NCBI GenBank assembly: GCA_026693085.1
Contig: JAPLNB010000361.1
Span: forward strand, 1-64,000
Reading direction: 5' to 3'
DNA length: 64,000 bases
Source of the DNA: Planctomycetota bacterium
GTDB lineage: Bacteria > Planctomycetota > Phycisphaerae > Tepidisphaerales > Tepidisphaeraceae
Shown: piece by piece, positions 34,242 through 43,041 of the stretch
How the letters are laid out: each line of letters opens with the position of its first letter
Numbering within the stretch: position 1 is the stretch's first letter
Translations under genes and position numbers: made by a program
Notes under the pieces: model-generated
What the model saw: the letters and a program-made list of their open reading frames with translations, nothing else
Told to the model about the DNA's origin: nothing
The model's database searches: none

Positions 34242-36023
34242 CTACGATCCCACTTCCACGGTAATCGCCACGGCCTCGCGTCTCGACTGCCGCCAGACCC
34301 TCAGCGCCTCGGTGACGACCAATGTCGCCAATCCGAAGAGCACTGCCGCCATCACCATGTTGATGATCAGCGAGTTTCCGTGCTTCACCAACTGTTCGCC
34401 ACTGAGCTTTGCATACTGCCCCATGAAATTGCGGAAATTCAGGACCAGCGCCGTCCCGGTGGTGACCAGCATGAACATTGCCGGCAGGAGCGTGAACCAC
34501 ACGGGCCGCCCAGTGCGCCAGAGCCAGACGCTGACCCCCACGAGCGTCAGCGCCGCCAGCAACTGATTGCTGGTCCCGAATATGGTCCAGAAGGTCCGAA
34601 AGGCCCCCGGCGGCGCGATCCAGAGATACGCGCTGGGCCCGGCGAGGGTCGCGATCGTCGCCGCGGCCCCGCCCGCGATCCCTTTGAGTCCGACCAGCTC
34701 CTGAAAGACATAGCGCCCAAGGCGAGTACAGACGTCGAGGGTGTCAAAGACAAAACTTGAGAATGCGAGCAGCCCAAACCCGACCGCAAACTTCATCGGA
34801 ATCCCCAAGATGTGCATGAAATTGCCGATCCCCCGCGCATAGATGGCGTCGGGCGTGCCGCCGGTCGAGCCCTTGGCCAACACCATCACACAAGACAGCG
34901 CGAAGACCGCCACCATTCCTTCCAGGAGCATCGCGCCATAGGCGACGGGCCGAACGTCCTTTTCGCTGCGGATCTGCTTGCAGGTCGTTCCGGAGCTGAC
35001 GATGCTGTGAAACCCGGAACAGGCCCCGCAGGCGATGGTGATGAACAAGAACGGAAACAGCTCTGCTCCCCCACCCGAGAACCCGGTAAACGCGGGCCAC
35101 TGGATCTTCAGGGACTCGCCGCCGCTCACGAGGCCGCCCCACAACGTTCCGGCAACGCCAAACGCCAAGGTCGCGTACAGGAACGTCGCCCCGATCAGGC
35201 CCCGCGGCTGAAGCAGAATCCACATGGGCACGATGCTGGCGAAAAAGCAGTAGGCCAGCAGGGCCTGGTCCCAGCCCTTCATCAGCCCTCCCGCCCCCCC
35301 CTTCGCGGTGTCCATGAAGCTCAGCCCATGCCCCGCCAGCCAACTCGCCATCGCCGGCGCATACCAGATGCACCCCGACATCAGCATCACCAGGCCGCTC
35401 AGCCCGGCCCACCAAGGCAGCTTCGTGAACCGCAGCAGCAGCCCCAGGACGATGCTGGCCAGCAGGTACGCCGTCGCCCCGATGACGACCGCCCCGCCGT
35501 TCACAAAAAACGTCTCCTGATTTCCATCGATCAACATCGTGAACGACTCATACTTGGCAAAGCTCCCCGCGGTCACGTCCGCGAACGCGATGATCACGTA
35601 CAGCAGAGTCACCCACACGAAAATGAGAAACAGCAGATACGCCCGGCGGCTCATGTGCTGGCGCACGACCTGGGTGATACTCGAGGCTCCGTGGCGCATG
35701 CTGGCCAGCAGACTGCCGACGTCGTGGACGCCGCCGATGAAGATCGCGCCGACCATGATCCACAAGAGTGCCGGCAGCCACCCGAACATCTGTCCGGCCA
35801 GGATGGGCCCGACGATGGGACCGGCCGCGGCGATGGCCGTAAAATGTCCCCCCAGAACCACCGGCGCCGGCGCGGGCACGAAGTCAACGCCGTCGTCTTT
35901 TTCGACCGCCGGCGTCAGCCGCGACGCATCAACGCCGAGCCATCGCGACACCAGTCGCCCGTATACCACATACCCAACAAGGAACACGAGAGAAGACGAG
36001 GCGATGATTGGCAGTATGGTCAT
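34242..36023 (-). CDS. cstA: Carbon starvation protein A (peptide/pyruvate transporter family)
   Basis: A 593-residue membrane protein with about 15 helices. It starts MTILPIIASSSLVFLVGYVV and shows the family's most conserved region: GGHFTAIAAAGPIVGPILAG, then LLWIMVGAIFIGGVHDVGSL. Further blocks are FPFLFITIACGACSGFHSIV and SSGTTCKQIRSEKDVRPVAY. CstA proteins import peptides or pyruvate under nutrient limitation. AAGGG lies upstream of the ATG. The gene is monocistronic; the next minus-strand gene, dnaK, ends 198 bases upstream. Confidence 0.93.
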   Translation of the reverse strand: MTILPIIASSSLVFLVGYVVYGRLVSRWLGVDASRLTPAVEKDDGVDFVPAPAPVVLGGHFTAIAAAGPIVGPILAGQMFGWLPALLWIMVGAIFIGGVHDVGSLLASMRHGASSITQVVRQHMSRRAYLLFLIFVWVTLLYVIIAFADVTAGSFAKYESFTMLIDGNQETFFVNGGAVVIGATAYLLASIVLGLLLRFTKLPWWAGLSGLVMLMSGCIWYAPAMASWLAGHGLSFMDTAKGGAGGLMKGWDQALLAYCFFASIVPMWILLQPRGLIGATFLYATLAFGVAGTLWGGLVSGGESLKIQWPAFTGFSGGGAELFPFLFITIACGACSGFHSIVSSGTTCKQIRSEKDVRPVAYGAMLLEGMVAVFALSCVMVLAKGSTGGTPDAIYARGIGNFMHILGIPMKFAVGFGLLAFSSFVFDTLDVCTRLGRYVFQELVGLKGIAGGAAATIATLAGPSAYLWIAPPGAFRTFWTIFGTSNQLLAALTLVGVSVWLWRTGRPVWFTLLPAMFMLVTTGTALVLNFRNFMGQYAKLSGEQLVKHGNSLIINMVMAAVLFGLATLVVTEALRVWRQSRREAVAITVEVGS

Positions 36024-36196
36024 GATTGGGCCCTTGAAAATGTGCTTCGATTATACGCGCCGCCGCCAGGATCAATAGGCCCGATGCCCGCTGGGCCAGC
36101 TCCGCGTACCGCCTGGTCCAGGAAGCGTGACGGGGGGCGCAGCAAATGAACGTGGGAGCAGTGGATGCTGCTCCCAGGTTCGGGTGATTGAGGTCT

Positions 36197-36216
36197 CCGG
36201 CCCCTCTGCGGGCCGG
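36197..36216 (-). terminator. GC-rich hairpin just after dnaK
   Basis: CCGGCCC (36197-36203) and GGGCCGG (36210-36216) form a perfect 7-bp stem with a 6-base loop, six bases past the dnaK stop. There is no T-tract on the minus strand, so it may stabilise the 3' end or need Rho. Confidence 0.4.
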
Positions 36217-36221
36217 ATCAA

Positions 36222-38162
36222 TTACTCTTTCACTTCAAACTCGGCATCAATGACGTCTTCGTCCTTTTTGGCATCGGAGGGCTTGGCCGCAGCGGCTCCG
36301 CCGGCCGCCGCGCCGCGGTCACCGCCCGGCGCCGCGTCAGCGCCAGCCGCCGCCTGTGGACCGGCCTTCTTATAGATTTCCTCGCCCAGTTTGTACGCGG
36401 TCTGTTCGAGGTTCTCGATCGCCTTTTTGATTCGTTCGCCGTCCTCGCTTTTGAGCGCATCTTTCAGCGCGTTGGTGGCACTCTCGATGTTGCCGCGAAC
36501 CTCCGCGGAGACTTTGTCGCCATACTCTTTGAGCTGCTTCTCGATCTGGTAGATCATGGAGTCGCCCTTGTTCTTCAGCTCGATCACTTCGCGGCGTTTT
36601 TTGTCTTCGGCGGCGTTGGCCTCGGCGTCCCGCTTCATCTTCTCGATCTCATCCTTGCTGAGACCGCCGCTGCCGGTGATGGTGATTTTGTTCTCCTTGG
36701 CGGTCCCAAGGTCCTTGGCCGACACCGTCAGAATGCCGTTGACGTCCACCTTGAAGGTCACCTCGATCTGCGGCATGCCACGGGGCGCGAGTGGGAGGTC
36801 CGTCAGCTCGAAGCGTCCGAGCAGCCGGTTGAACTTGGCGAGATCTCGCTCGCCTTGCAGCACATTGATCGTGACCGCGGGCTGATTGTCCGATGCTGTG
36901 GAGAAGATTTCCTTCTTCTCAGTCGGGATGGTGGTGTTCCTGGGAATCAAGACGGTCATCACTCCGCCGTAGGTTTCAACGCCCAGAGACAGGGGCGTGG
37001 CGTCCAGCACGAGGATATCCTTCATCTGTCCGGTGGCGATGCTCGCTTGCACGGCAGCGCCGATGCCCACGACTTCGTCGGGGTTGACGGAGCGGTTCGG
37101 CTCTTTGCCTTTGAACAGTTCCTTGACCAGCCGCTGCACCATGGGCACGCGTGTCGAGCCGCCCACGAGGACGACTTCGTCAACCTGCTCCGGCGCCAGT
37201 TTCGCATCGGCGAGGCAGGCCTGCACGGGTCCACGGCACCTCTCGACGAGGTTGGCAATCAATTGTTCGAACTTCGCCCGGGTGATGGTCATCTGCAGGT
37301 GCTTGGGCCCGGAAGCGTCGGCGGTGATGAACGGCAGGTTGACGGTCGTCTCCATCGCGGTGGACAGCTCGATTTTGGCCTTCTCAGCGGTTTCCTTCAG
37401 TCGCTGAAGCGCCATCGCGTCTTTTCTGAGGTCAATTCCCTCCTGGCGTTTGAACTCATCGGCCAGGTAGTGGATGAGCTCTTCGTCGAAATCGTCGCCG
37501 CCCAGGTGGGTATCGCCGTTGATCGCGAGCACTTCGAACACACCGTCGCCGACGTCGAGGCAGGAAATATCAAACGTTCCGCCGCCGAGGTCGAACACGG
37601 CGATCTTGATGTTCGTTTTCTTGTCCAATCCAAAGGCCAGCGCCGCGGCCGTCGGCTCGGGGAGCACGCGGATTACGTTCAGTCCTGCGATCTCACCGGC
37701 GTCCTTGGTCGCCTTGCGTTGGGCGTCGTTGAAGTAGGCGGGCACGGTAATCACCGCGTCCTTCACCGGCTCGCCGAGATAGGCCTCGGCCGTCTTCTTC
37801 AGGTCGCCCAGGATCATGGCCGAGATTTGCTCCGGCGTGTAATCCTTGCCGCGTACGCGAACCTTGACGTACTCCTCAGGGGTTCCGAGCACCTCGTAGG
37901 GCACCATCTTCTCTTCCTGCGCCACTTCACTGTGGCGGCGGCCCATGAAGCGTTTGATCGAGAAGACGGTGTTCTTAGGGTTCGTCACCTGTTGGTGCTT
38001 GGCGGGCTGCCCGACGAGGATCTCGCCCTTGTCGGTGAAGCCAACGACGGATGGGGTCAGCCGGCTTCCTTGTGCATTGACCAGCACCTTCGGCTGGTCG
38101 CCTTCCATGATTGCAACCACGCTGTTGGTTGTCCCAAGATCAATTCCAATCGGTTTCACCAT
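36222..38162 (-). CDS. dnaK: Chaperone DnaK (Hsp70)
   Basis: The cytosolic ATP-driven chaperone. The ATPase domain starts [20 protein letters not shown] (phosphate-1), with [40 protein letters not shown] and [14 protein letters not shown], all canonical. The linker and substrate-binding domain follow ([40 protein letters not shown]), ending in a Gly/Ala-rich lid tail and EFEVKE. Length (646 residues) is normal. AGGAG lies seven bases before the ATG. grpE and dnaJ are not adjacent, and I see no CIRCE element in the upstream 500 bases. Confidence 0.97.
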   Translation of the reverse strand: MVKPIGIDLGTTNSVVAIMEGDQPKVLVNAQGSRLTPSVVGFTDKGEILVGQPAKHQQVTNPKNTVFSIKRFMGRRHSEVAQEEKMVPYEVLGTPEEYVKVRVRGKDYTPEQISAMILGDLKKTAEAYLGEPVKDAVITVPAYFNDAQRKATKDAGEIAGLNVIRVLPEPTAAALAFGLDKKTNIKIAVFDLGGGTFDISCLDVGDGVFEVLAINGDTHLGGDDFDEELIHYLADEFKRQEGIDLRKDAMALQRLKETAEKAKIELSTAMETTVNLPFITADASGPKHLQMTITRAKFEQLIANLVERCRGPVQACLADAKLAPEQVDEVVLVGGSTRVPMVQRLVKELFKGKEPNRSVNPDEVVGIGAAVQASIATGQMKDILVLDATPLSLGVETYGGVMTVLIPRNTTIPTEKKEIFSTASDNQPAVTINVLQGERDLAKFNRLLGRFELTDLPLAPRGMPQIEVTFKVDVNGILTVSAKDLGTAKENKITITGSGGLSKDEIEKMKRDAEANAAEDKKRREVIELKNKGDSMIYQIEKQLKEYGDKVSAEVRGNIESATNALKDALKSEDGERIKKAIENLEQTAYKLGEEIYKKAGPQAAAGADAAPGGDRGAAAGGAAAAKPSDAKKDEDVIDAEFEVKE

Positions 38163-38430
38163 AACTGGGCTCCTGAAGATTCACCCGCCTTCTAACGCAG
38201 ACAGGCCACAGGCCAAGCCTTATGCAACTGATGTGCCAAGTACGCCCAAGCAGCCTCTGTTTTCAACTCTTTTTTCCGCGGCATGTTACAAGCAGTCGCC
38301 ATCTTGCGTTGCGCGGTGGTCCGAAGTAGCTGGATGCCAAATCGACAGTCACCAGCCGTTGTCTGCCAGTCTGGCAAGAGATCGCCTGCGTTTTTACAGG
38401 AAACTCGAACCCACCAATGGAACTTTCGCG

Positions 38431-38629
38431 AGCCTAGATCGTATCAAGGCTAGAGAGTGAGGTTGGAGGGGTTTGTTCCGTTTTTTTTCAAGTTTTTTGG
38501 CACCCGACGCCGATAGGCAAGTTAGTGGACGTGAGCGGATTTACACAGCTATGAGCAGATAACACGGTTCTCACTCTCCCCTCCAACAGCGGTCTGGGAC
38601 GCCCTCCCCCTGACCGCTGTCTTTTTTTT
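38431..38629 (+). ncRNA. Candidate structured non-coding RNA ending in an intrinsic terminator
   Basis: The + strand between two minus-strand genes has no plausible ORF but dense structure. It starts with a hairpin AGCCT-A-GAT-CGT-ATC-A-AGGCT (38431-38451). Two adjacent segments, GAGAGTGAG (38453-38461) and GTTGGAGGGG (38462-38471), are perfectly complementary to CTCACTCTC (38570-38578) and CCCCTCCAAC (38578-38587), in the same order. They therefore cannot form one nested helix: this is either a pseudoknot or a two-state switch. The second pairing invades the first two bases of the terminator stem. It does not resemble tmRNA, RNase P, SRP RNA or 6S RNA as far as I can see. The 5' end is unknown. 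Confidence 0.45.
38586..38629 (+). terminator. Intrinsic terminator of the + strand RNA
   Basis: ACAGCGGTC (38586-38594) and GACCGCTGT (38612-38620) form a perfect 9-bp stem with a 17-base loop, followed by C and eight T. No + strand gene lies upstream, so it must end a non-coding transcript. Confidence 0.8.
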
Positions 38630-38659
38630 GCACTTGCCTTCACTGCCCGGCCGACCACG

Positions 38660-38691
38660 AAAAACCCCCCGACCATAGTCGAGGGGTTTTC
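38660..38691 (-). terminator. Intrinsic terminator of the exopolysaccharide operon
   Basis: AAAACCCC and GGGGTTTT arms flank a GAC/GTC inner stem with a CATA loop and one mismatch. On the minus strand the stem is followed by GGGGGGTTTTT. It lies about 43 bases past the stop of the TPR gene. It could also act on the + strand. Confidence 0.75.
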
Positions 38692-38733
38692 GAGCCTAAT
38701 CTGCTATCTTACAATATCTTACGACGCAGACGG

Positions 38734-41700
38734 TCACGGCGATGGCACAGTTGTTGCCGGTTTTTTGGGAAGGTCCGCCCGCAATTTGTCCAACTTTGCC
38801 TGGTAGGCGGGCGGAATCTGTTTGCCTTTCAAGGCCGAATCGATCTGCCTCAGCAGCGGCTCCACCTTGTCCTTCTGGCCTGCCTGATCGTAGACGCTGG
38901 CCAGGTTGATCTGCCACAACGGGTTTCTCGGCTCCAATTGCACGGCCTTTGTCAAACTCGCGATGGCGCCTTTGTAGTCCTTGGACTTGGCTTGGACTTG
39001 GCCGAGCGTATCGCAGAAGGCGGGCGCATTGGGCATCGCTTGGACGGCTTTGGCCGCCAGCGTCATCGCTTCCGGCAGGTTGCCATTGCGGTTCGCGATC
39101 ACCATCGCCAGGTTGTTCTGCACCGCCGCGAAGTCGGGCTTCATCTCAAGCGCCCGCCGGTAGAGTTTCTCGGCCTCCTCAAGGTTGCCGGTGCTTTCCT
39201 CCACGACAGCGAGGCTGAACAGCAACTCCGGGGACTTTTCGGGCCGGGCGGCAATCTGGTTCAAGATCGCTTTGGCTTTCTCGATAAGCTGCGGATCGTT
39301 GGACCGCTGTCCCATCGTCTGCCAAATCTGCGCCAGGAGAATACGCTCATCGTCTGCCGATTCGGGAATCACTGTGCTGACGCGTTCCAGCCACGAAGTG
39401 GCCACGGTACTGTTGCCGCTGATGGACAGGATCAACTCAAACCACACCTTTCGCCACGATGCTGACCGGCTGACGGATGGCCACAGCAGTTCACGCACCT
39501 GATCGTATTGCCCCCTGTTGAGCAGGATATTCGCCCGCATCACGAGCACGTCTTTGAAGTCATCGGGCTTGGCGATAGCGGCTTGCAGATGCGGCGCGAT
39601 CGATTCAGCGGCGCGGTCGGCATTGCCCTGACGCAGGTGCATCTCCGCGATAAACAGATCGGCCGGCATGGGCTGATTCAGCGATAGCTCTCGCCACTGC
39701 CTGGCAGCGGCGATTGCCTGCGCGAAGTCGCCGGACATGAACAAGACCTCTGCCGCCAGTTGCGCAAGGTCAGCCGAAGCCGGAGCAGCCTTGATGCTGC
39801 GCTGGGCTATCGCGACGGCATCGTCCATGCGATCGGCCGCAATGCAGCGTACGATCAGGAGCGTTTGCAACGGCACGAGTCCCGGCGAGCGATCGGCAAT
39901 CGGGCGAAGCTTGCCGACCAACACCGATGGCGGCTGGTTGGTCAGCATCGCATTGGCGCCAATGCGAATGGCCTCTATTGCAGCGTTGGCGTCGCCGCGG
40001 GACTGAAGAACCCAGATGATCAGCGGCACAAACGAGCCGTCCGACGCAACGGTCTTCAGTTCCTTCGCGTTCGCCCTGAACTCTTCAAAGACCTTGTCGG
40101 TGGGCACGGCGGCCGATGCCTCGGCGGCGCCGGCCAAGGCGTCATCGATCCGGCCATTGCGCACATGGTTCACAAGCATTGCCCGCCATGCCATGGCGTT
40201 ACGTGGGCCGGCCTTTACCGCAGCCTTGTATTGCTCGGTCGCCTGCTCCTTGGTTCCGTACATTGCGTAATAATCGGCGTACGCAAGCTCCTTTATTCCA
40301 GGATCCAGAGTCAGCGCGGGCAAGCCTCCAAGAACACGTTCCGCCTCCGCCTTGCGGCCCGTCGAAGCGAAGAAACTGGCCGCGGCGACAATCGCCGATG
40401 GGGTCGGCGACTTCAACATTTCGCGATACAACGGCTCGGCTTTCTCCGGCTGGTTGCGGCGGCGATAGAGTTCGGCCAGCATCAGGTTATCGGTTGGGTT
40501 GGTCGTTGGGGTGGCCTGTGTTTCCAGCAGTTTTGCGGCACGCTCGTTATCGCCCATCTGCATCAGCAGCCTGATCAACTGCTGCCGTTGTTTCGGATCC
40601 AACTGCTGCGGCCGAATCCGGTCCATCTGTTCGCGAGCATGCACCGCGTCGGACTGCGCCAGGTATAGCCTGGCCAGGTCCAGCATCAGCACATCGGACT
40701 GCGGTTTGAGCTTGAGTGCCGCCAGCAGTTGTTCGATGGCAGCGGCGGAGTTGCCCAGGCGAGCGTGGATCGATGCCAGGGATTGCCGAGATTCGGCGGA
40801 ATGGTTGGGCGCGCTGGCAACCACCTGGCCGAGCAGCTTAACTGCTTCTTCCAGTTCGGCTTTGGTGGGATCCTTGCCGTTGACCAACATTTCAGTGCGG
40901 GCAAGCCGCCATCCGGCAGCCTGCTCGCCGGTTATCGCGCGGAGCCGCTCGATGGTCCGCGACATGAATTCCCGATTGGACTGCACCGAGGGCGCCGCCA
41001 GTGCGGCCCGCTGCACCTGGAGATTGTCTTTGAGATTCGCGTCTTCGACCAGCGACTTCCAGGCCGCGGCGGCTCTGGGGTCCTTGTATTGATCCAGGTA
41101 TTGCGCCCAATTCAAGCGCCAGGCGAGCTTTTCGGCGGGTTGAGTGGTGGGCTTTTTCTGCATCTCCGGGTCCAGGAGCGTGGCTCCCTCGGCGACCTTG
41201 CCGTCAGCAGCCAGAGCAACGGCGCGAGTGAGAGCGAGGCCCGGCGTGAGGCCATAGTGCTTTTCCGCCAGCGCATAGCACGCGGCCTCCTGCCCAAGCT
41301 CCGCTTCGCGGCTGGCGGAAGCAAGCTTCAGCAGCAGCGACTCGCTCGGCGGGATTTTGGCATCCAACGCGTCTCGCAGCGCCTTCTCGGCCTCTGCGCG
41401 CTTGCCGGACTTGGCCAGCACGACAATATGCACGGGCAGGGTCCTCTCCTCACCGGGCATGGCTTGCTGCACGCCGGCCAGCAGCTTCTGCAGATCCGGG
41501 TCGCGGATCATCTCATCTTTGCTGACGGAGGCGGCCCAGACCGCCGCGAGATTGGCGTAGGTCGTTGCGTTGAGGGTCAGTTCCGCCGCTGCCCTTGCCG
41601 CCTCACGCGCATACTGAGGCTGTCCGTCTTCCAGAAAGAGCCGGGACAAGTAAACGAGCGGCAAAGGCCAGAGAGGGGCATACGCGTTGACCTGGCGCCA

Positions 41701-43041
41701 AGCGTCAATTGCCAGATCGCGTTCGCCGAGTATCGAATACGCTTCTCCGAGGTAGTAGCGGAGATACGGGTTGGTCTTCTGAACCTCCAACGCCGCGCGA
41801 ACCGCCTCGATGACCTGCAGGGGTTCGCCTCGTGCGATAACCGCCTGCTTGAGGATCACGCTCCAGGCGCGTGCAACGCGGTCATTGGGGACTGCCGCCA
41901 GTTGGTCGGCAATCGGCGTGGCTTCGGCTTTGCGTCCCATGCCGACGAGCGAGATCGCCTTCATCGCATGCATTTCAAGGTCGACGCCCGATGTCCTCAA
42001 GTGGACGTTGGCCAGCCGCTTCTCGACCTCAGCGTAACGGCCGATTTCAAAAAACCGGCGGACGAGCACTCGGCGCAAAGGCGGATCGTCCTCGCTTTGC
42101 AGCGCCCGATCCAGCGCCTCGGTCGCCTCGACGGGCAGCCGCAATCGATCAAGCTGGCCCACCAGTATCCGCGCGAAGTACAGTTCGGGAACCGGATGCA
42201 GCGCCGCTTGACGGATGAAGAACATGGCAACGGTTTGCGCAGTGACGGGCTGGTCCTTGCTCGCATCGGGATACTTGACCTTGTCCTGCGCGGTGGCCGG
42301 GTAGTGCTTGGCGACCAGTTGCGCGATCTTGGCCTGCTGTTCGGCCGTCAGTTCGCCGAGCGTCAGGCAGGCAATGCTCATGAGGAGTTCGGCCCTGGCG
42401 TCGCCCGGATGGGCTTCCAGAATAGCCTGCGCGTGGGGGAGGACCTCCGGCTTGCGGTCCAGATGGCCCAACAGTTCCAGGGTTATGGCCTGCGCTTCCA
42501 CTTCCATGGGCGAGAGCTCGATCGCCTTTTTGCTGTCCACCATCGCCGGCTTGTAGTCGCGTAACGCCGCCAGCGCTTTGGCCCTGGCCACCAGGATCGG
42601 GACATCGCTGGGATTCCGCTCGAGCAGCGGCTTGGCGAAATCGATCACTTCGTTGCTGAAACCCAGCTTGGAATACAGCAACACGAGATCGCGTCGAACG
42701 TCGTGGCGATCGGGCTTCAGTTCCAGAAATCGGCGGTACAACTGCGCGCAGACCAAGAGGTTTCTGCCGTCCGGGCTGTCGGATTGCTTCTGCGCATCGG
42801 CCAGCGTGTAGACGGCGTCGGCATCCTGGGCATAACGGCCGATGTAGATGGCCAGGCTGCTGATGGCGGTTGCGTAATCTTTGTTCTTGTATGCCGTCAT
42901 CCCCGTTTCCCGCTGGCCCATGAAATAGCGTGTCCGCCGCTGCTTGAGGAGCACGACGGCGGTGGCAAGAACGGTGGCGATGAGCACAGCGCCGACCACG
43001 AGAAACGTGAGCCGGCGTTTGGTCTTGGCTCGTACGATCAT
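38734..43041 (-). CDS. Giant TPR protein of the exosortase/exopolysaccharide operon
   Basis: A 1435-residue protein with a single N-terminal membrane anchor (RLTFLVVGAVLIATVLATAVVLL, about residues 9-32) and no lipobox. The rest is made of tetratricopeptide repeats. Early copies include YKNKDYATAISSLAIYIGRY and a late one is LEEAEKLYRRALEMKPDFAA. It ends PATTVPSP. Its place at the end of the operon and its size match the PEP-CTERM system TPR protein (PrsT type) of exosortase gene clusters, which is often a lipoprotein; this one is membrane-anchored instead. It probably scaffolds polysaccharide assembly or export in the periplasm. The start overlaps the stop of the sugar-transferase gene by 4 bases. 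Confidence 0.88.
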   Translation of the reverse strand: MIVRAKTKRRLTFLVVGAVLIATVLATAVVLLKQRRTRYFMGQRETGMTAYKNKDYATAISSLAIYIGRYAQDADAVYTLADAQKQSDSPDGRNLLVCAQLYRRFLELKPDRHDVRRDLVLLYSKLGFSNEVIDFAKPLLERNPSDVPILVARAKALAALRDYKPAMVDSKKAIELSPMEVEAQAITLELLGHLDRKPEVLPHAQAILEAHPGDARAELLMSIACLTLGELTAEQQAKIAQLVAKHYPATAQDKVKYPDASKDQPVTAQTVAMFFIRQAALHPVPELYFARILVGQLDRLRLPVEATEALDRALQSEDDPPLRRVLVRRFFEIGRYAEVEKRLANVHLRTSGVDLEMHAMKAISLVGMGRKAEATPIADQLAAVPNDRVARAWSVILKQAVIARGEPLQVIEAVRAALEVQKTNPYLRYYLGEAYSILGERDLAIDAWRQVNAYAPLWPLPLVYLSRLFLEDGQPQYAREAARAAAELTLNATTYANLAAVWAASVSKDEMIRDPDLQKLLAGVQQAMPGEERTLPVHIVVLAKSGKRAEAEKALRDALDAKIPPSESLLLKLASASREAELGQEAACYALAEKHYGLTPGLALTRAVALAADGKVAEGATLLDPEMQKKPTTQPAEKLAWRLNWAQYLDQYKDPRAAAAWKSLVEDANLKDNLQVQRAALAAPSVQSNREFMSRTIERLRAITGEQAAGWRLARTEMLVNGKDPTKAELEEAVKLLGQVVASAPNHSAESRQSLASIHARLGNSAAAIEQLLAALKLKPQSDVLMLDLARLYLAQSDAVHAREQMDRIRPQQLDPKQRQQLIRLLMQMGDNERAAKLLETQATPTTNPTDNLMLAELYRRRNQPEKAEPLYREMLKSPTPSAIVAAASFFASTGRKAEAERVLGGLPALTLDPGIKELAYADYYAMYGTKEQATEQYKAAVKAGPRNAMAWRAMLVNHVRNGRIDDALAGAAEASAAVPTDKVFEEFRANAKELKTVASDGSFVPLIIWVLQSRGDANAAIEAIRIGANAMLTNQPPSVLVGKLRPIADRSPGLVPLQTLLIVRCIAADRMDDAVAIAQRSIKAAPASADLAQLAAEVLFMSGDFAQAIAAARQWRELSLNQPMPADLFIAEMHLRQGNADRAAESIAPHLQAAIAKPDDFKDVLVMRANILLNRGQYDQVRELLWPSVSRSASWRKVWFELILSISGNSTVATSWLERVSTVIPESADDERILLAQIWQTMGQRSNDPQLIEKAKAILNQIAARPEKSPELLFSLAVVEESTGNLEEAEKLYRRALEMKPDFAAVQNNLAMVIANRNGNLPEAMTLAAKAVQAMPNAPAFCDTLGQVQAKSKDYKGAIASLTKAVQLEPRNPLWQINLASVYDQAGQKDKVEPLLRQIDSALKGKQIPPAYQAKLDKLRADLPKKPATTVPSP

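Noticed and set aside
36855-38195. 446-codon open frame on the + strand
   Set aside because: Antisense to dnaK, which is certain.
38163-38430. CIRCE heat-shock operator upstream of dnaK
   Set aside because: No inverted repeat resembling TTAGCACTC-N9-GAGTGCTAA is present.
38471-38490. T8 tract at 38481 as a terminator
   Set aside because: No stable stem directly precedes it; the convincing terminator is at 38586-38629.
40729-42564. 611-codon open frame on the + strand
   Set aside because: Antisense to the TPR gene; no motif or ribosome binding site.
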